A stretch of DNA of 64,000 nt from Bradyrhizobium sp. SRS-191 (GTDB lineage Bacteria > Pseudomonadota > Alphaproteobacteria > Rhizobiales > Xanthobacteraceae): positions 248,001-312,000 of the forward strand of contig NZ_JANBVS010000008.1 of the NCBI RefSeq assembly GCF_024586915.1, written 5' to 3'. The notes beneath the pieces are model-generated. The model was not told where the DNA came from, searched no databases, and saw nothing but the letters and a program-made list of their open reading frames with translations. Within the stretch, counting starts at the first letter, position 1, and every line of letters starts with the position of its first letter. Shown piece by piece: positions 27,298-35,831 of this stretch. Position numbers and translations under genes: made by a program.

Positions 27298-27391
27298 TTT
27301 GCAAATATCCAACGGATCATCGCCCGGCGTGAGCGCGGGCGAGAGGATCATTCTGATTGAGTTCGACGACGCTTGGTTAAGTTCAAGCTAC

Positions 27392-27423
27392 GCAGCGATT
27401 CCGCAGATGCACGGAATCGCTGC
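27392..27423 (-). other. Perfect stem-loop between infB and rbfA
   Basis: GCAGCGATTCCG (27392-27403), 8-base loop, CGGAATCGCTGC (27412-27423). The 12-bp stem is perfect but no T-run follows on the minus strand, so a processing or mRNA-stability element is more likely than a terminator. Confidence 0.65.
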
Positions 27424-27458
27424 TCACTTGAATGCAGCGCGCTCTGTAGGATTCGGAC

Positions 27459-30236
27459 TTACAGCGAGCGCTGAATGGTCTCCACGCGATAACATTCGAT
27501 GACGTCGCCGACACGCATGTCGCCGTAGCTCTCGAAGGCCATGCCGCATTCCTGGCCGGCCTGGACTTCCTTCACTTCGTCCTTGAAGCGCTTCAGCGTC
27601 GACAGCTTGCCCTCGTGAACCACGACGTTGTCGCGGATCAGGCGAACATTGGCGCCGCGCTCGACGGTGCCGTCGGTGACGCGGCAGCCCGCGACCTTGC
27701 CGACCTTGGAGATGTTGAACACCTCCAGGATCTGCGCATTGCCGAGCATGGTCTCGCGCAAGGTCGGCGCAAGCAGGCCGCTCATCGCCTTCTTCACGTC
27801 ATCCACGAGGTCGTAGATGATGTTGTAGTAGCGGATCTCGATGCCGTTGCGCTTGGCGAGCGCAGCGGCTTCCTTGTTGGCTCGGACCGAGAAGCCGATG
27901 ATCGCGGCGTTGAAGCCTTCCGCGAGCGTCACGTCGGACTCGCTGATGCCGCCGACGCCGGCATGCAGGATGCGGGCGGCGACCTCGTCGGTGCCGAGCT
28001 TCTCCAGCGAGCCGAGAATGGCTTCCAGCGAGCCCTGCACGTCGGCCTTGATGACCAGCGGGAATTCCTTGCGGCCCGCGGTCTTCAGTTGCGACATCAT
28101 CTGTTCGAGCGAGCCGCGCATGCCGGAGATCGAGGCAGCCGCGTTCTCGCGCTTCTGGTGAGCACGGTAGCTCGTGACCTGGCGGGCGCGGGCTTCGTTC
28201 TCGACCACGGCGAGACGATCGCCGGCTTCCGGCGGACCGTTGAAGCCGAGCACCTCGACCGGCACCGACGGGCCCGCCTCCTGCAGGGTCTCGCCCTGGT
28301 CGGAGATCAGTGCGCGGACGCGGCCCATCTCAGCGCCGGCGACGATGATGTCGCCGACACGCAAGGTGCCGCGCTGGACCAGCACGGTGGCGACCGGACC
28401 ACGGCCGCGATCGAGCTTGGCTTCGATCACGGTGCCCTCGGCCGGACGATCCGAATTGGTCTTCAGGTCGAGGATGTCGGCCTGCAGCGCGATCATCTCG
28501 AGCAGACGATCGAGATTGGTCTTGTTCTTGGCGGACACTTCGACGTCGACGACTTCACCGCCGAGCGATTCGACCTGCACCTCGTGCTGGAGCAGCTCGG
28601 TGCGGACGCGCTCGGGGCGGGCGTCGGGTTTGTCGATCTTGTTGATCGCCACGATCATCGGCACCTTCGCCGCCTTGGCGTGGTTGATGGCCTCGATCGT
28701 CTGCGGCATGACGCCGTCATCGGCCGCGACCACCAGAACGACAATGTCGGTGACCTTGGCGCCGCGGGCGCGCATCGCGGTGAACGCGGCGTGGCCGGGC
28801 GTGTCGATGAAGGTGATCTTCTTGCCGGAGTCCGGCGCGGTCACCTGATAGGCGCCGATGTGCTGGGTGATGCCGCCGGCTTCGCCGGAGACCACGTTGG
28901 CGTGGCGCAGCGCGTCGAGCAGCGAGGTCTTGCCGTGGTCGACGTGGCCCATGACGGTCACGACCGGCGAACGCGGCTCGGTGTCGCTGGAATCGTCGAC
29001 GACGTCGAACAGGCCCTCTTCAACGTCCGACGCGGCAACGCGCTTGACGGTGTGGCCGAGCTCTTCGGCGATCAGCTGGGCGGTGTCGGCATCGATCACG
29101 TCGGTGATCTTGTGCATCGCGCCCTGGCGCATCAGCAGACGGATCACGTCCACCGCGCGCTCCGACATGCGGTTGGCGAGCTCCTGGATCGTGATCGCTT
29201 CCGGAATCGTGACCTCGCGGATCAGCTTTTCCTTCTGCTCGTTGGCCGCATGGCCCTTCAGGCGCTGGGTGCGGCGGCGGAACGAGGCGATCGAGCGCTC
29301 GCGCACGTCGTCCGCGGTGAGCGCGGTGACGACAGTCAGGCGGCCGCGCTGCTTCTGCGGGCCGGGCTTGTGCGTGGTCTTCGGCGGCGGCGCAGGACGC
29401 GCAGCGCCACCGGGGCCGCGGCGGATCTGGCGCGGACCTTCATCCTCGTCGGGACCAGCTGCAACGCCGGGCGCACGGCCGAGCGGGCCGCCACCGGCCG
29501 GACGGGCTCCGGCAGGGCGGGCGCCTGCCGGCTGAGTGCCGGGCGGACGTGAGCTCGGACCACCGATCTGCGGCGGACGGCTGCCGGGTGCGCCCACCGG
29601 GCGGCCGGGTGCCTGGGCCTGGCGGGCCGGGGCGGTCGCGGCCGGCTGCAGCACCGCGGCGGCGGCCGGACGCGGCGCTTCGCCTTCGCCGAATCGCTTC
29701 TTGGCCTCGAGCTCGGCCTTGCGCTTGGCTTCCTCTTCGTGGCGGTGACGCTCTTCCTCGGCCTTGCGGCGCGCCTCGGCAGCCTCGCGCTCGGCGCGTT
29801 CAGCGGCTTCGCGCTCTGCGCGGCGGCGGGCTTCTTCCTCGGCCTGGCGGCGTTCCTCGATATCGCGGACGCGCGCGTCGGCGAGCGCGCTGGCGCGGGC
29901 CGAACGCTCATCCTCGGTCAGGGTGCGCAGCACGACGCCGGACCCGCTGCGCTGAGGACCGGACGAGCGCGGTCCCGACGGACGATTGCTCGGGGGCGGC
30001 GGCGGTGGCGGCGCCTTCGCGGGCGCCTTGGCGACGGTCGGCTCCGGTGCATGCGGCGCATCGGGCGCCCCATCGCCGACGCGGCGCTTGGTGCCGCGCT
30101 TCTCGACCACCACCTGCTTGCTCCGGCCGTGCGGGAAACTCTGACGCACCGTGCCAGTCTCGACGCGCGGCTTGAGCGTCAAGGTCTTGCTCGGGACACC
30201 GAGTTTCTTGTCGCCCGGAGTGTTTTGATCGGCCAT
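27459..30236 (-). CDS. infB: Translation initiation factor IF-2
   Basis: A GTPase that brings initiator tRNA to the 30S subunit and promotes subunit joining, 925 residues. The first ~380 are an N-terminal region with a charged Glu/Ala/Arg helix (EERRQAEEEARRRAEREA and on) and Pro/Gly/Ala-rich linkers. IF2_N motifs lie around EAITIQELANRMSE. The G domain has GHVDHGKTS, DTPGHAAF and NKIDKPDA. Domains II-IV follow, ending in GDVIECYRVE. The length of the N-terminal region is usual for rhizobia. Confidence 0.97.
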   Translation of the reverse strand: MADQNTPGDKKLGVPSKTLTLKPRVETGTVRQSFPHGRSKQVVVEKRGTKRRVGDGAPDAPHAPEPTVAKAPAKAPPPPPPPSNRPSGPRSSGPQRSGSGVVLRTLTEDERSARASALADARVRDIEERRQAEEEARRRAEREAAERAEREAAEARRKAEEERHRHEEEAKRKAELEAKKRFGEGEAPRPAAAAVLQPAATAPARQAQAPGRPVGAPGSRPPQIGGPSSRPPGTQPAGARPAGARPAGGGPLGRAPGVAAGPDEDEGPRQIRRGPGGAARPAPPPKTTHKPGPQKQRGRLTVVTALTADDVRERSIASFRRRTQRLKGHAANEQKEKLIREVTIPEAITIQELANRMSERAVDVIRLLMRQGAMHKITDVIDADTAQLIAEELGHTVKRVAASDVEEGLFDVVDDSSDTEPRSPVVTVMGHVDHGKTSLLDALRHANVVSGEAGGITQHIGAYQVTAPDSGKKITFIDTPGHAAFTAMRARGAKVTDIVVLVVAADDGVMPQTIEAINHAKAAKVPMIVAINKIDKPDARPERVRTELLQHEVQVESLGGEVVDVEVSAKNKTNLDRLLEMIALQADILDLKTNSDRPAEGTVIEAKLDRGRGPVATVLVQRGTLRVGDIIVAGAEMGRVRALISDQGETLQEAGPSVPVEVLGFNGPPEAGDRLAVVENEARARQVTSYRAHQKRENAAASISGMRGSLEQMMSQLKTAGRKEFPLVIKADVQGSLEAILGSLEKLGTDEVAARILHAGVGGISESDVTLAEGFNAAIIGFSVRANKEAAALAKRNGIEIRYYNIIYDLVDDVKKAMSGLLAPTLRETMLGNAQILEVFNISKVGKVAGCRVTDGTVERGANVRLIRDNVVVHEGKLSTLKRFKDEVKEVQAGQECGMAFESYGDMRVGDVIECYRVETIQRSL

Positions 30237-30314
30237 TCAGTCGTCCTAATCTCGTTTACCTGCGTGCGGGTCTGCCGCACCGTCCCATTCGTGCAATCGT
30301 CGCGTATTCAGTCG

Positions 30315-31028
30315 CTATGTCTTCGAAGTCGAAGCAGATTTCGAGGCCGCGGTTCCGGCAATCTTGTCAGCGTCGGCCGACCGGTATCGGACCAGTGTCT
30401 GGCTGCGCGACAGGAATGTCCTGCTCGCCGGGCCTGCGAGCACGGCAGCATGTATCACATTTGAGCGCCCAAGTGCCAAATCCAATTCTGCCGAAGTGAG
30501 GCAGCAGATGATCGGAAATGTCAGGGCTTGACCTTGATCCCCGTCATTCGGCCGCGCCAGGGCATCGAGCTTGCGAATTCCGTCGGCTGCGCCGTCCGAG
30601 GCGTGGATCAGGGCGGCCAATGCGGCCCGTGACTGGCGCTGCGACAGCGCTGCTTCGACCTTGGAAAACCCTGAGACGACTTGGCCGGCTTTGGCAGCTA
30701 TTCCCAGGGATTCGATTGCGCTCCGGGCCAGCAGGGCTTCGAGATCCTCGGCGAGCGTCGGTTGGACGCGGACGTTGGTCTTGAAGCCACGGCTGAAATG
30801 GTGACGCCGCACCGCTTCCGCAACCGCCAGCCGCGAGGCTGTGATCCACAACCCCCGTCCGGGCAGCTTGCGCTTGATGTCGGGCACGACGTCGCCCGAC
30901 GGGCCGACCACGAAGCGGATCAGCTCGCCGATCGGCCGCACCTCGCGGCTGACCGCGCACATGCGCATGGTCGCGGACTTTTCGGTCCGCGGTCCATTGT
31001 CGAGCTCGGGGTCGGCCAAAGCGAGCAT
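30315..31028 (-). CDS. YlxR-type RNA-binding protein fused to an L7Ae-like domain
   Basis: A 237-residue protein between nusA and infB, the classic position. The N-terminal ~85 residues are YlxR/DUF448 (MRMCAVSREVRPIGELIRFV, KLPGRGLWITASR). The next ~110 residues resemble the L7Ae/YlxQ fold (LLARSAIESLGIAAKAGQVV, SGFSKVEAAL). In many Firmicutes the two are separate genes (ylxR, ylxQ); here they are one chain. YlxR has been linked to RNase P modulation and nucleoid functions, so an RNA-binding role in translation or RNA processing is likely. The tail is Ser/Lys-rich. Confidence 0.85.
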   Translation of the reverse strand: MLALADPELDNGPRTEKSATMRMCAVSREVRPIGELIRFVVGPSGDVVPDIKRKLPGRGLWITASRLAVAEAVRRHHFSRGFKTNVRVQPTLAEDLEALLARSAIESLGIAAKAGQVVSGFSKVEAALSQRQSRAALAALIHASDGAADGIRKLDALARPNDGDQGQALTFPIICCLTSAELDLALGRSNVIHAAVLAGPASRTFLSRSQTLVRYRSADADKIAGTAASKSASTSKT

Positions 31029-31109
31029 GCGGTGGTGCGGCTCCTCATCTCAAGCCAGCAGCGTCATGGCGGGGATCTTGGCGGGGGTCATCGCGGCGTC
31101 CATCATGGG

Positions 31110-32720
31110 TCAGGCGGGCTGTCCTTCAGCTTCATCCTCGGCAGCCTCGCCCTTGGCGAGATCGGCCTCGGTGATCCAGCCGGCCTTGACGCGGGCCTGC
31201 ATCACCATGGCTTCGGCGTCGTCGCGCGACACCTCGAGACCGTCGAGAATGCCGGGATACTTGGTCTGCTCGCCGCCATCCTTGCGCTCGGTCCAGCCGA
31301 CCAGATCGTCAGTGGCGCAGCCGGCGAGGTCGTCGACGGTCTTGATGTCGTTCTCGCCGAACTTGACCAGCATCTTGGTGGTGACGCCGGGCACGGTCTT
31401 CACCGCGTCCTCGACGCCCAGCTCCTTGCGCTTGGCCTCGAGCTCGGCCTCCTGCTGCTCCAGGAATTCGCGGGCGCGGGTCTGCAGCTCGGTCGCGGTC
31501 TCCTCGTCGAAGCCTTCGATGCCGGCGAGATCCTTCAGATCAACCAGCGCCAACTCCTCGACCGAGGTGAAGCCTTCCGACGCCAGCAGCTGGCCGACGA
31601 CCTCGTCCACGTTCAGCGATTCCATGAACACGCGGGTCGAGTTCTCGAAGTCGGCCTGGCGGCGCTCGGACTCTTCCTGCTCGGTCAGGATGTCGATGTC
31701 CCAGCCGGTCAGCTGCGAGGCGAGGCGGACGTTCTGGCCGCGGCGGCCGATCGCCAGCGAGAGCTGGTTGTTGGTGTCGGGCACCACGACCTCGATGCGC
31801 TCGCGGTCCTCGTCGATGACGACCTTGGCGACTTCGGCCGGGGCCAGCGCGTTGACCACGAAGGTCGCGATATCAGGCGACCACGGGATGATGTCGATCT
31901 TCTCGCCCTGCAGCTCGTTCACCACGGCCTGCACGCGCGAACCGCGCATGCCGACGCAGGCGCCGACCGGGTCGACCGAGGAGTCGCGCGACACGACGCC
32001 GATCTTGGCGCGCGAGCCGGGGTCGCGGGCGACCGCCTTGATCTCGACGATGCCGTCATAGATCTCCGGCACTTCCTGGGCGAACAGCTTGGCCATGAAT
32101 TGCGGATGGGTGCGCGACAGGAAGATCTGCGGTCCCCGGGTCTCGCGGCGGACGTCGAACACGTAGGCGCGGACGCGGTCGCCGTTGCGGAACACCTCGC
32201 GCGGCAGCATCTCGTCGCGGCGGATGATCGCCTCGCCACGGCCGAGGTCGAGGATCACGCTGCCATATTCGACGCGCTTGACGACACCGTTGACGATGTC
32301 GCCGATGCGGTCCTTGAATTCCTGGTACTGCCGGTCACGCTCGGCCTCGCGCACCTTCTGCACGATGACCTGCTTGGCCGACTGCGCGGCGATGCGGCCA
32401 TACTCCAGCGGCGGCAAGGTGTCGGCGATGGTGTCGCCGATCTGCGCGCCCGGATTGGCGCGGCGCGCGTCATCGAGCGAGATCTGGTTGGAGGGGTTCT
32501 CGACCTTCTCGACCACCAGCATGTGGCGCGACAGCCGCAGCTCGCCCTTGCGCGGATCGATCTCGGCATGGACGTCGGTCTCGCTGCCATAGCGGGCGCG
32601 GGCGGCCTTGGCGATCGCGTCTTCCATGGCGGCGATCACGATGCCGCGGTCGATCGACTTCTCGCGCGCGACGGCGTCGGCGATCTGCAGCAGTTCCAAC
32701 CGGTTGGCGCTGACGGCCAT
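31110..32720 (-). CDS. nusA: Transcription termination/antitermination factor NusA
   Basis: Binds RNA polymerase and RNA to tune pausing, termination and rRNA antitermination, 536 residues. The N-terminal RNAP-binding domain (to ~130) is followed by S1 (about 135-200, DIVNGVVKRVEYGSVILDLG), KH1 (GACVGMRGSRVQAVVNEL), KH2 (LAIGRRGQNVRLASQLTGW) and two C-terminal helix-hairpin-helix acidic repeats (SVEELALVDLKDLAGIEGFD, DDLAGCATDDLVGW). It is 14 bases after rimP in the operon. Confidence 0.97.
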   Translation of the reverse strand: MAVSANRLELLQIADAVAREKSIDRGIVIAAMEDAIAKAARARYGSETDVHAEIDPRKGELRLSRHMLVVEKVENPSNQISLDDARRANPGAQIGDTIADTLPPLEYGRIAAQSAKQVIVQKVREAERDRQYQEFKDRIGDIVNGVVKRVEYGSVILDLGRGEAIIRRDEMLPREVFRNGDRVRAYVFDVRRETRGPQIFLSRTHPQFMAKLFAQEVPEIYDGIVEIKAVARDPGSRAKIGVVSRDSSVDPVGACVGMRGSRVQAVVNELQGEKIDIIPWSPDIATFVVNALAPAEVAKVVIDEDRERIEVVVPDTNNQLSLAIGRRGQNVRLASQLTGWDIDILTEQEESERRQADFENSTRVFMESLNVDEVVGQLLASEGFTSVEELALVDLKDLAGIEGFDEETATELQTRAREFLEQQEAELEAKRKELGVEDAVKTVPGVTTKMLVKFGENDIKTVDDLAGCATDDLVGWTERKDGGEQTKYPGILDGLEVSRDDAEAMVMQARVKAGWITEADLAKGEAAEDEAEGQPA

Positions 32721-32734
32721 GGCTCTTGTCTCCT

Positions 32735-33496
32735 CTAATCAGGATCGATCTCGCCTCTGCGCGCGCGATCGGCGGCGAGGCGATGTTTCTTGGTGTTGGT
32801 CGGCAGCGGCTTCTTGGCCGGCTGCTTCTCCTTCAACTTCGGTTTCGGCTTGGCCTGGGCCGCCGGCTTGGCATGCGGCGCCAGCGGCGGGGCAAGCCCG
32901 AGGTCGCGCTTCTTCTCGCGCTCTGCGGCCTTGCCGCGGCGCATGGACTCGGCGATCAGCTCGTCGGTCAGCACCATCTTGGCGTCGCCGATGTCGGCCA
33001 TCGGCAGCACGACGTCCGGATCCACGTCCTTGGCGACGTCGTCGCGGGTGATGCGGACGCCGTCGCCCTCGACGCCCTTGATGATGCCGCGAAAGCGTTT
33101 GCGGTTCTGATGCGCGACCGCCATCTCGATCTTCACGAGATGCCCGAGATGACGTTCGAAATCGGAGCGGCGCACCAGCGGCCGGTCGATGCCGGGCGAG
33201 GAGATCTCGAGCCGGTAGGCGCGGTCGATCGGGTCGGCGATATCCAGCACAGGCGACAGCGCCCGCGACACCGCCTCGCAATCCTCGATCTGCATCGTGC
33301 CGTCGGGACGCTCGGCCATCACCTGGACGGTGCAGCCGGACTCGCCGGAGATGCGGATCCGAACCAGGCGGTAACCCATTCCCTGCAGCACCGGGTCGGC
33401 TACCGCCGCGACGCGCGCCGCCACGCCCGGCTCGACGACGAGCCGGGGCTCGGTCAGAAGGTCGGTATCAGCGGCTGTGAGGGTCGGTTCCGTCAT
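32735..33496 (-). CDS. rimP: Ribosome maturation factor RimP
   Basis: A 30S maturation protein acting before central pseudoknot assembly. The N-terminal alpha/beta domain has GYRLVRIRISGESGCTVQVM and CEAVSRALSPVLD; the SH3-like C-terminal domain begins around YRLEISSPGIDRPLVR. It has 253 residues, longer than E. coli (about 150) because of a basic Lys/Pro/Ala-rich tail of about 65 residues (AKPAAQAKPKPKLKEKQP). It is first gene of the rimP-nusA-infB-pnp operon. Confidence 0.96.
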   Translation of the reverse strand: MTEPTLTAADTDLLTEPRLVVEPGVAARVAAVADPVLQGMGYRLVRIRISGESGCTVQVMAERPDGTMQIEDCEAVSRALSPVLDIADPIDRAYRLEISSPGIDRPLVRRSDFERHLGHLVKIEMAVAHQNRKRFRGIIKGVEGDGVRITRDDVAKDVDPDVVLPMADIGDAKMVLTDELIAESMRRGKAAEREKKRDLGLAPPLAPHAKPAAQAKPKPKLKEKQPAKKPLPTNTKKHRLAADRARRGEIDPD

Positions 33497-33605
33497 CGAG
33501 GCGTCGATCGCGTGTCTTGCTTGTTTCGGCCGTTCGTTTTGACCGTCAGGCCGGTTCGATCGCGCTCACCGGACCGGTCGCGCCAGGGGCGGAGCGGTCC
33601 AGGTA

Positions 33606-33642
33606 ACAAAAAAGAGCGGGTCCGGAAGGGCCCACCCTCACT
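33606..33642 (-). promoter_or_regulatory. Terminator-like hairpin in the rimP leader (possible attenuator)
   Basis: On the minus strand GTGGGCCC, loop TTCC, GGACCCGC forms an 8-bp stem (one mismatch, one G-U) followed by TC and six T (33613-33608). It lies about 63 bases after the predicted transcription start and 112 bases before rimP. It could be an attenuator or end a short RNA. Confidence 0.55.
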
Positions 33643-33677
33643 ACGCGATCGTATATGAGATGATGTTTGATGGCGCT

Positions 33678-33706
33678 CATATAGCGGCTTTGCCGGCTGA
33701 CGGCAA
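33678..33706 (-). promoter_or_regulatory. Predicted sigma70-type promoter of the rimP-pnp operon
   Basis: -35 TTGCCG (33706-33701) and -10 TATATG (33683-33678) with a 17-base spacer, predicting a start near 33671. It is the best promoter-like match in the 415-base gap and points at rimP. The metY tRNA that precedes rimP in E. coli was looked for and not found. Confidence 0.6.
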
Positions 33707-33911
33707 GGGTTGTCTGGGCCGGACTCGGGGCCGGAACCCCAGATGAGCGTGGCGCGGCGTCGGGTAGGGCCCGTGCAGGGCCGTCGGGCGGGCCTAATCC
33801 TTCATTCACCAAGATCATCTAAAAATAGCCATCAGTTGGCGTGCCCTGCGTCCCGGCGGTCATTCGGGGCGGGGACACGGACATGTGTCGCGTTGCGTAT
33901 GAGTTGTCGTC

Positions 33912-34988
33912 ATGACCCCAGCTACTGCGCTGATCCCCGGCCTTGACGGGATTGTACGGCACGGCGACGCCGAGCGTTGCGTCGAGGCGACGCGTCGCAT
34001 TGCCGATCTGTTTCTCGAGGACGCAACGAGGCTGCGCCCCGAGCACATCAACCTGTTCGACGGCTTGCTGATCGATCTGGTGCCGCTCGCCGATCTGGCG
34101 ACGCGGATCGATCTGTCCGAGCGCTTGTCGCGGCTCGTGAAAGCGCCGCGCGTCGTGATCGGCCAACTCGCGCGCGATGACGACGTCGCAGTGGCCGCTC
34201 CGCTGCTGCGCCGTTCGCCGGCACTCGACGACGGCGCGTTGATCGACATCGCGCAAGGCAAGAGCCAGGGCCATCTGCTTGCGATCGCCGAGCGCGCACG
34301 GCTCTCGCCGGAGACGACGGAGGTGCTGGTGCGCCGCGGTGATCGCGATGTGGTCCGGCGGACGGCAGCGAATGATGGGGCGGAGTTTTCCGAACGCGGC
34401 TATTCGGACCTGATCAACCGTGCGAGCTTCGACGGCGTGCTGACGCTTGCAGTCGGCAAACGTGACGATCTCTCCGATGAGCACCTCAAGCGGCTGCTCG
34501 AAGGCGCCCTGGATGTCGTCAAGCGCCGGCTGTTCGATGTGGTCGGGCCGGAGCGGCAGACAAAGATCAGGCAGGCCGTTGCGGAGCTCGCAGGGACCGT
34601 GAGCGCAAGCGTCAGCAAGCGCAACTTCGTGCCGGCGCAGCGGACGATTCTGTCGCTCTATGAAGCCGACGCCCTGGACGAAGCCGCGCTGCTCGGCTTT
34701 GCGTGCGAGCACAGATATGAGGAGGTCATCGCCGCGCTGGCCGCGATGACGGGGCTGAAGCTCGCGACTCTCGACCGCCTGGTGTCGGGCGATCGCCACG
34801 ATCCGCTGCTCATTCTCGGCCGGACCATCGGGCTCGCCTGGAGCACCGTGCAGGCGCTGATTCAGCTTCGCCTCGGGCCGAGGCGGGTGCCGGCGCAGCG
34901 CGAGCTCGATGCCATCCGCGTGAATTACGCGCGCCTGTCGTCATCGACGGCCGATCGCGTGGTCGCGTTCTGGAAGACGCGCCACTGA
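33912..34988 (+). CDS. DUF2336-family protein
   Basis: A 358-residue all-helical protein of the alphaproteobacterial DUF2336 family. HEAT-like helical pairs are visible, e.g. DDDVAVAAPLLRRSPALDDG and LIDIAQGKSQGHLLAIAERA, then RRTAANDGAEFSERGYSDLI. There are no catalytic motifs, signal peptide or membrane helices. It stands alone, divergent from the rimP operon. Function is unknown; the helical repeats suggest protein-protein contacts. Confidence 0.82.
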   Translation: MTPATALIPGLDGIVRHGDAERCVEATRRIADLFLEDATRLRPEHINLFDGLLIDLVPLADLATRIDLSERLSRLVKAPRVVIGQLARDDDVAVAAPLLRRSPALDDGALIDIAQGKSQGHLLAIAERARLSPETTEVLVRRGDRDVVRRTAANDGAEFSERGYSDLINRASFDGVLTLAVGKRDDLSDEHLKRLLEGALDVVKRRLFDVVGPERQTKIRQAVAELAGTVSASVSKRNFVPAQRTILSLYEADALDEAALLGFACEHRYEEVIAALAAMTGLKLATLDRLVSGDRHDPLLILGRTIGLAWSTVQALIQLRLGPRRVPAQRELDAIRVNYARLSSSTADRVVAFWKTRH

Positions 34989-35084
34989 AGCGCGATGAGA
35001 TTGGGATGAATCGTCATCGCGCTTCAGGTTGTTGTTCGCGCATGATCTTTTCGGAAAACCGCTGCGCACTTCTCCGGATCATGC
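34986..35084. repeat. Dispersed palindromic repeat (GCATGATC type, copy 1)
   Basis: It has two parts: a perfect 13-bp inverted repeat TGAAGCGCGATGA (34986-34998) with 35014-35026, whose left arm includes the stop codon of the DUF2336 gene, and a 45-base unit (35040-35084) starting GCATGATCTTTTCGG and ending CCGGATCATGC. The same 45-base unit, nearly identical, recurs at 63794-63838. It sits between convergent genes and may also help termination. Confidence 0.82.
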
Positions 35085-35099
35085 TTCAATCCGTAGGAC

Positions 35100-35831
35100 T
35101 CAACGCCGCCGGAAGATCAGGTAGTTCGCCACGCGACCCTCGCGCGTGGCCTTCCGGCCGTAGCGCGTCATCGTGTAGTTCGGCCAGGGCAGGCGCCAGT
35201 CATCGGCGCGCTCCGCCGTCCAGACGAAGTCGGGCGAGCGAAGCAGATGCCAGAGCGTCCAGGCGCAATAGTCGGCGATGTCGCTGACGAAACGGAATTC
35301 GCCGCCGGGTTTGAGCGCGCGGGCCATTGCGACGATGGTCGCGTCCTGCACGAAGCGCCGCTTCCAATGTCGCCGCTTCGGCCAGGGATCAGGATGGATC
35401 AGATCGATCCGTTGCAGCGATTGCGGTGGCAGCCAGGCGAGCAGTTCGGCGGCATCGCCGGCGAGCAGCCTGACATTGGCGATGTTGTCGGCTTCGATCG
35501 CTGAGAGGATCTTGGCCATGCCGTTGACGTAGGGCTCGCAGCCGATGAAGCCGGTCGTCGGATAAGCCTTGGCCTCGGCGGCGAGATGCTCGCCGCCGCC
35601 GAAGCCGATCTCGAGACGCAGCGCCTCGACCGGCGGGTCGTACAGCGTCGGCAGCACGACATCGGCCGGAGCGGAGAGATCGAGCGCGAGGTGCGGCAGC
35701 AGGTTCTCGACCAGATCGGCTTGATGCGCACGGAGCTTGTGGCCCTTGCGCCGGCCGAAGAACGAGCCCTGGCCGTGCATGGCCTCGGTGCCGGTGTGAT
35801 CGTCATCGATGGGCATCATCGCGGTGCTCAT
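35100..35831 (-). CDS. trmB: tRNA (guanine-N7)-methyltransferase
   Basis: Methylates G46 in the tRNA variable loop using SAM. It has 243 residues. The SAM motif EIGFGGGEHL (about residues 73-82), IGCEPYVNGMAKIL, the conserved HPDPWPKRRHWKRR (about 146-159) and the C-terminal TRYGRKATREGR match TrmB. The N-terminal ~20 residues are variable, so starts at MSTAMM or MMP are equally possible. The ATG at 35831 overlaps the upstream peptidase stop as ATGA. Confidence 0.95.
   Translation of the reverse strand: MSTAMMPIDDDHTGTEAMHGQGSFFGRRKGHKLRAHQADLVENLLPHLALDLSAPADVVLPTLYDPPVEALRLEIGFGGGEHLAAEAKAYPTTGFIGCEPYVNGMAKILSAIEADNIANVRLLAGDAAELLAWLPPQSLQRIDLIHPDPWPKRRHWKRRFVQDATIVAMARALKPGGEFRFVSDIADYCAWTLWHLLRSPDFVWTAERADDWRLPWPNYTMTRYGRKATREGRVANYLIFRRR

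Noticed and set aside
27615..29552. 645-codon open frame antisense to infB
   Set aside because: infB is certain; this is a codon-bias shadow.
29336..29911. Low-complexity Pro/Arg/Ala repeats in the infB region that could look like a collagen-like or repeat protein
   Set aside because: They are the natural Pro/Gly/Ala linker of IF-2 read in the wrong frame.
33640..33911. Possible initiator tRNA upstream of rimP, as in E. coli metY-rimP
   Set aside because: No T-loop GTTCGA motif or cloverleaf could be found on either strand.
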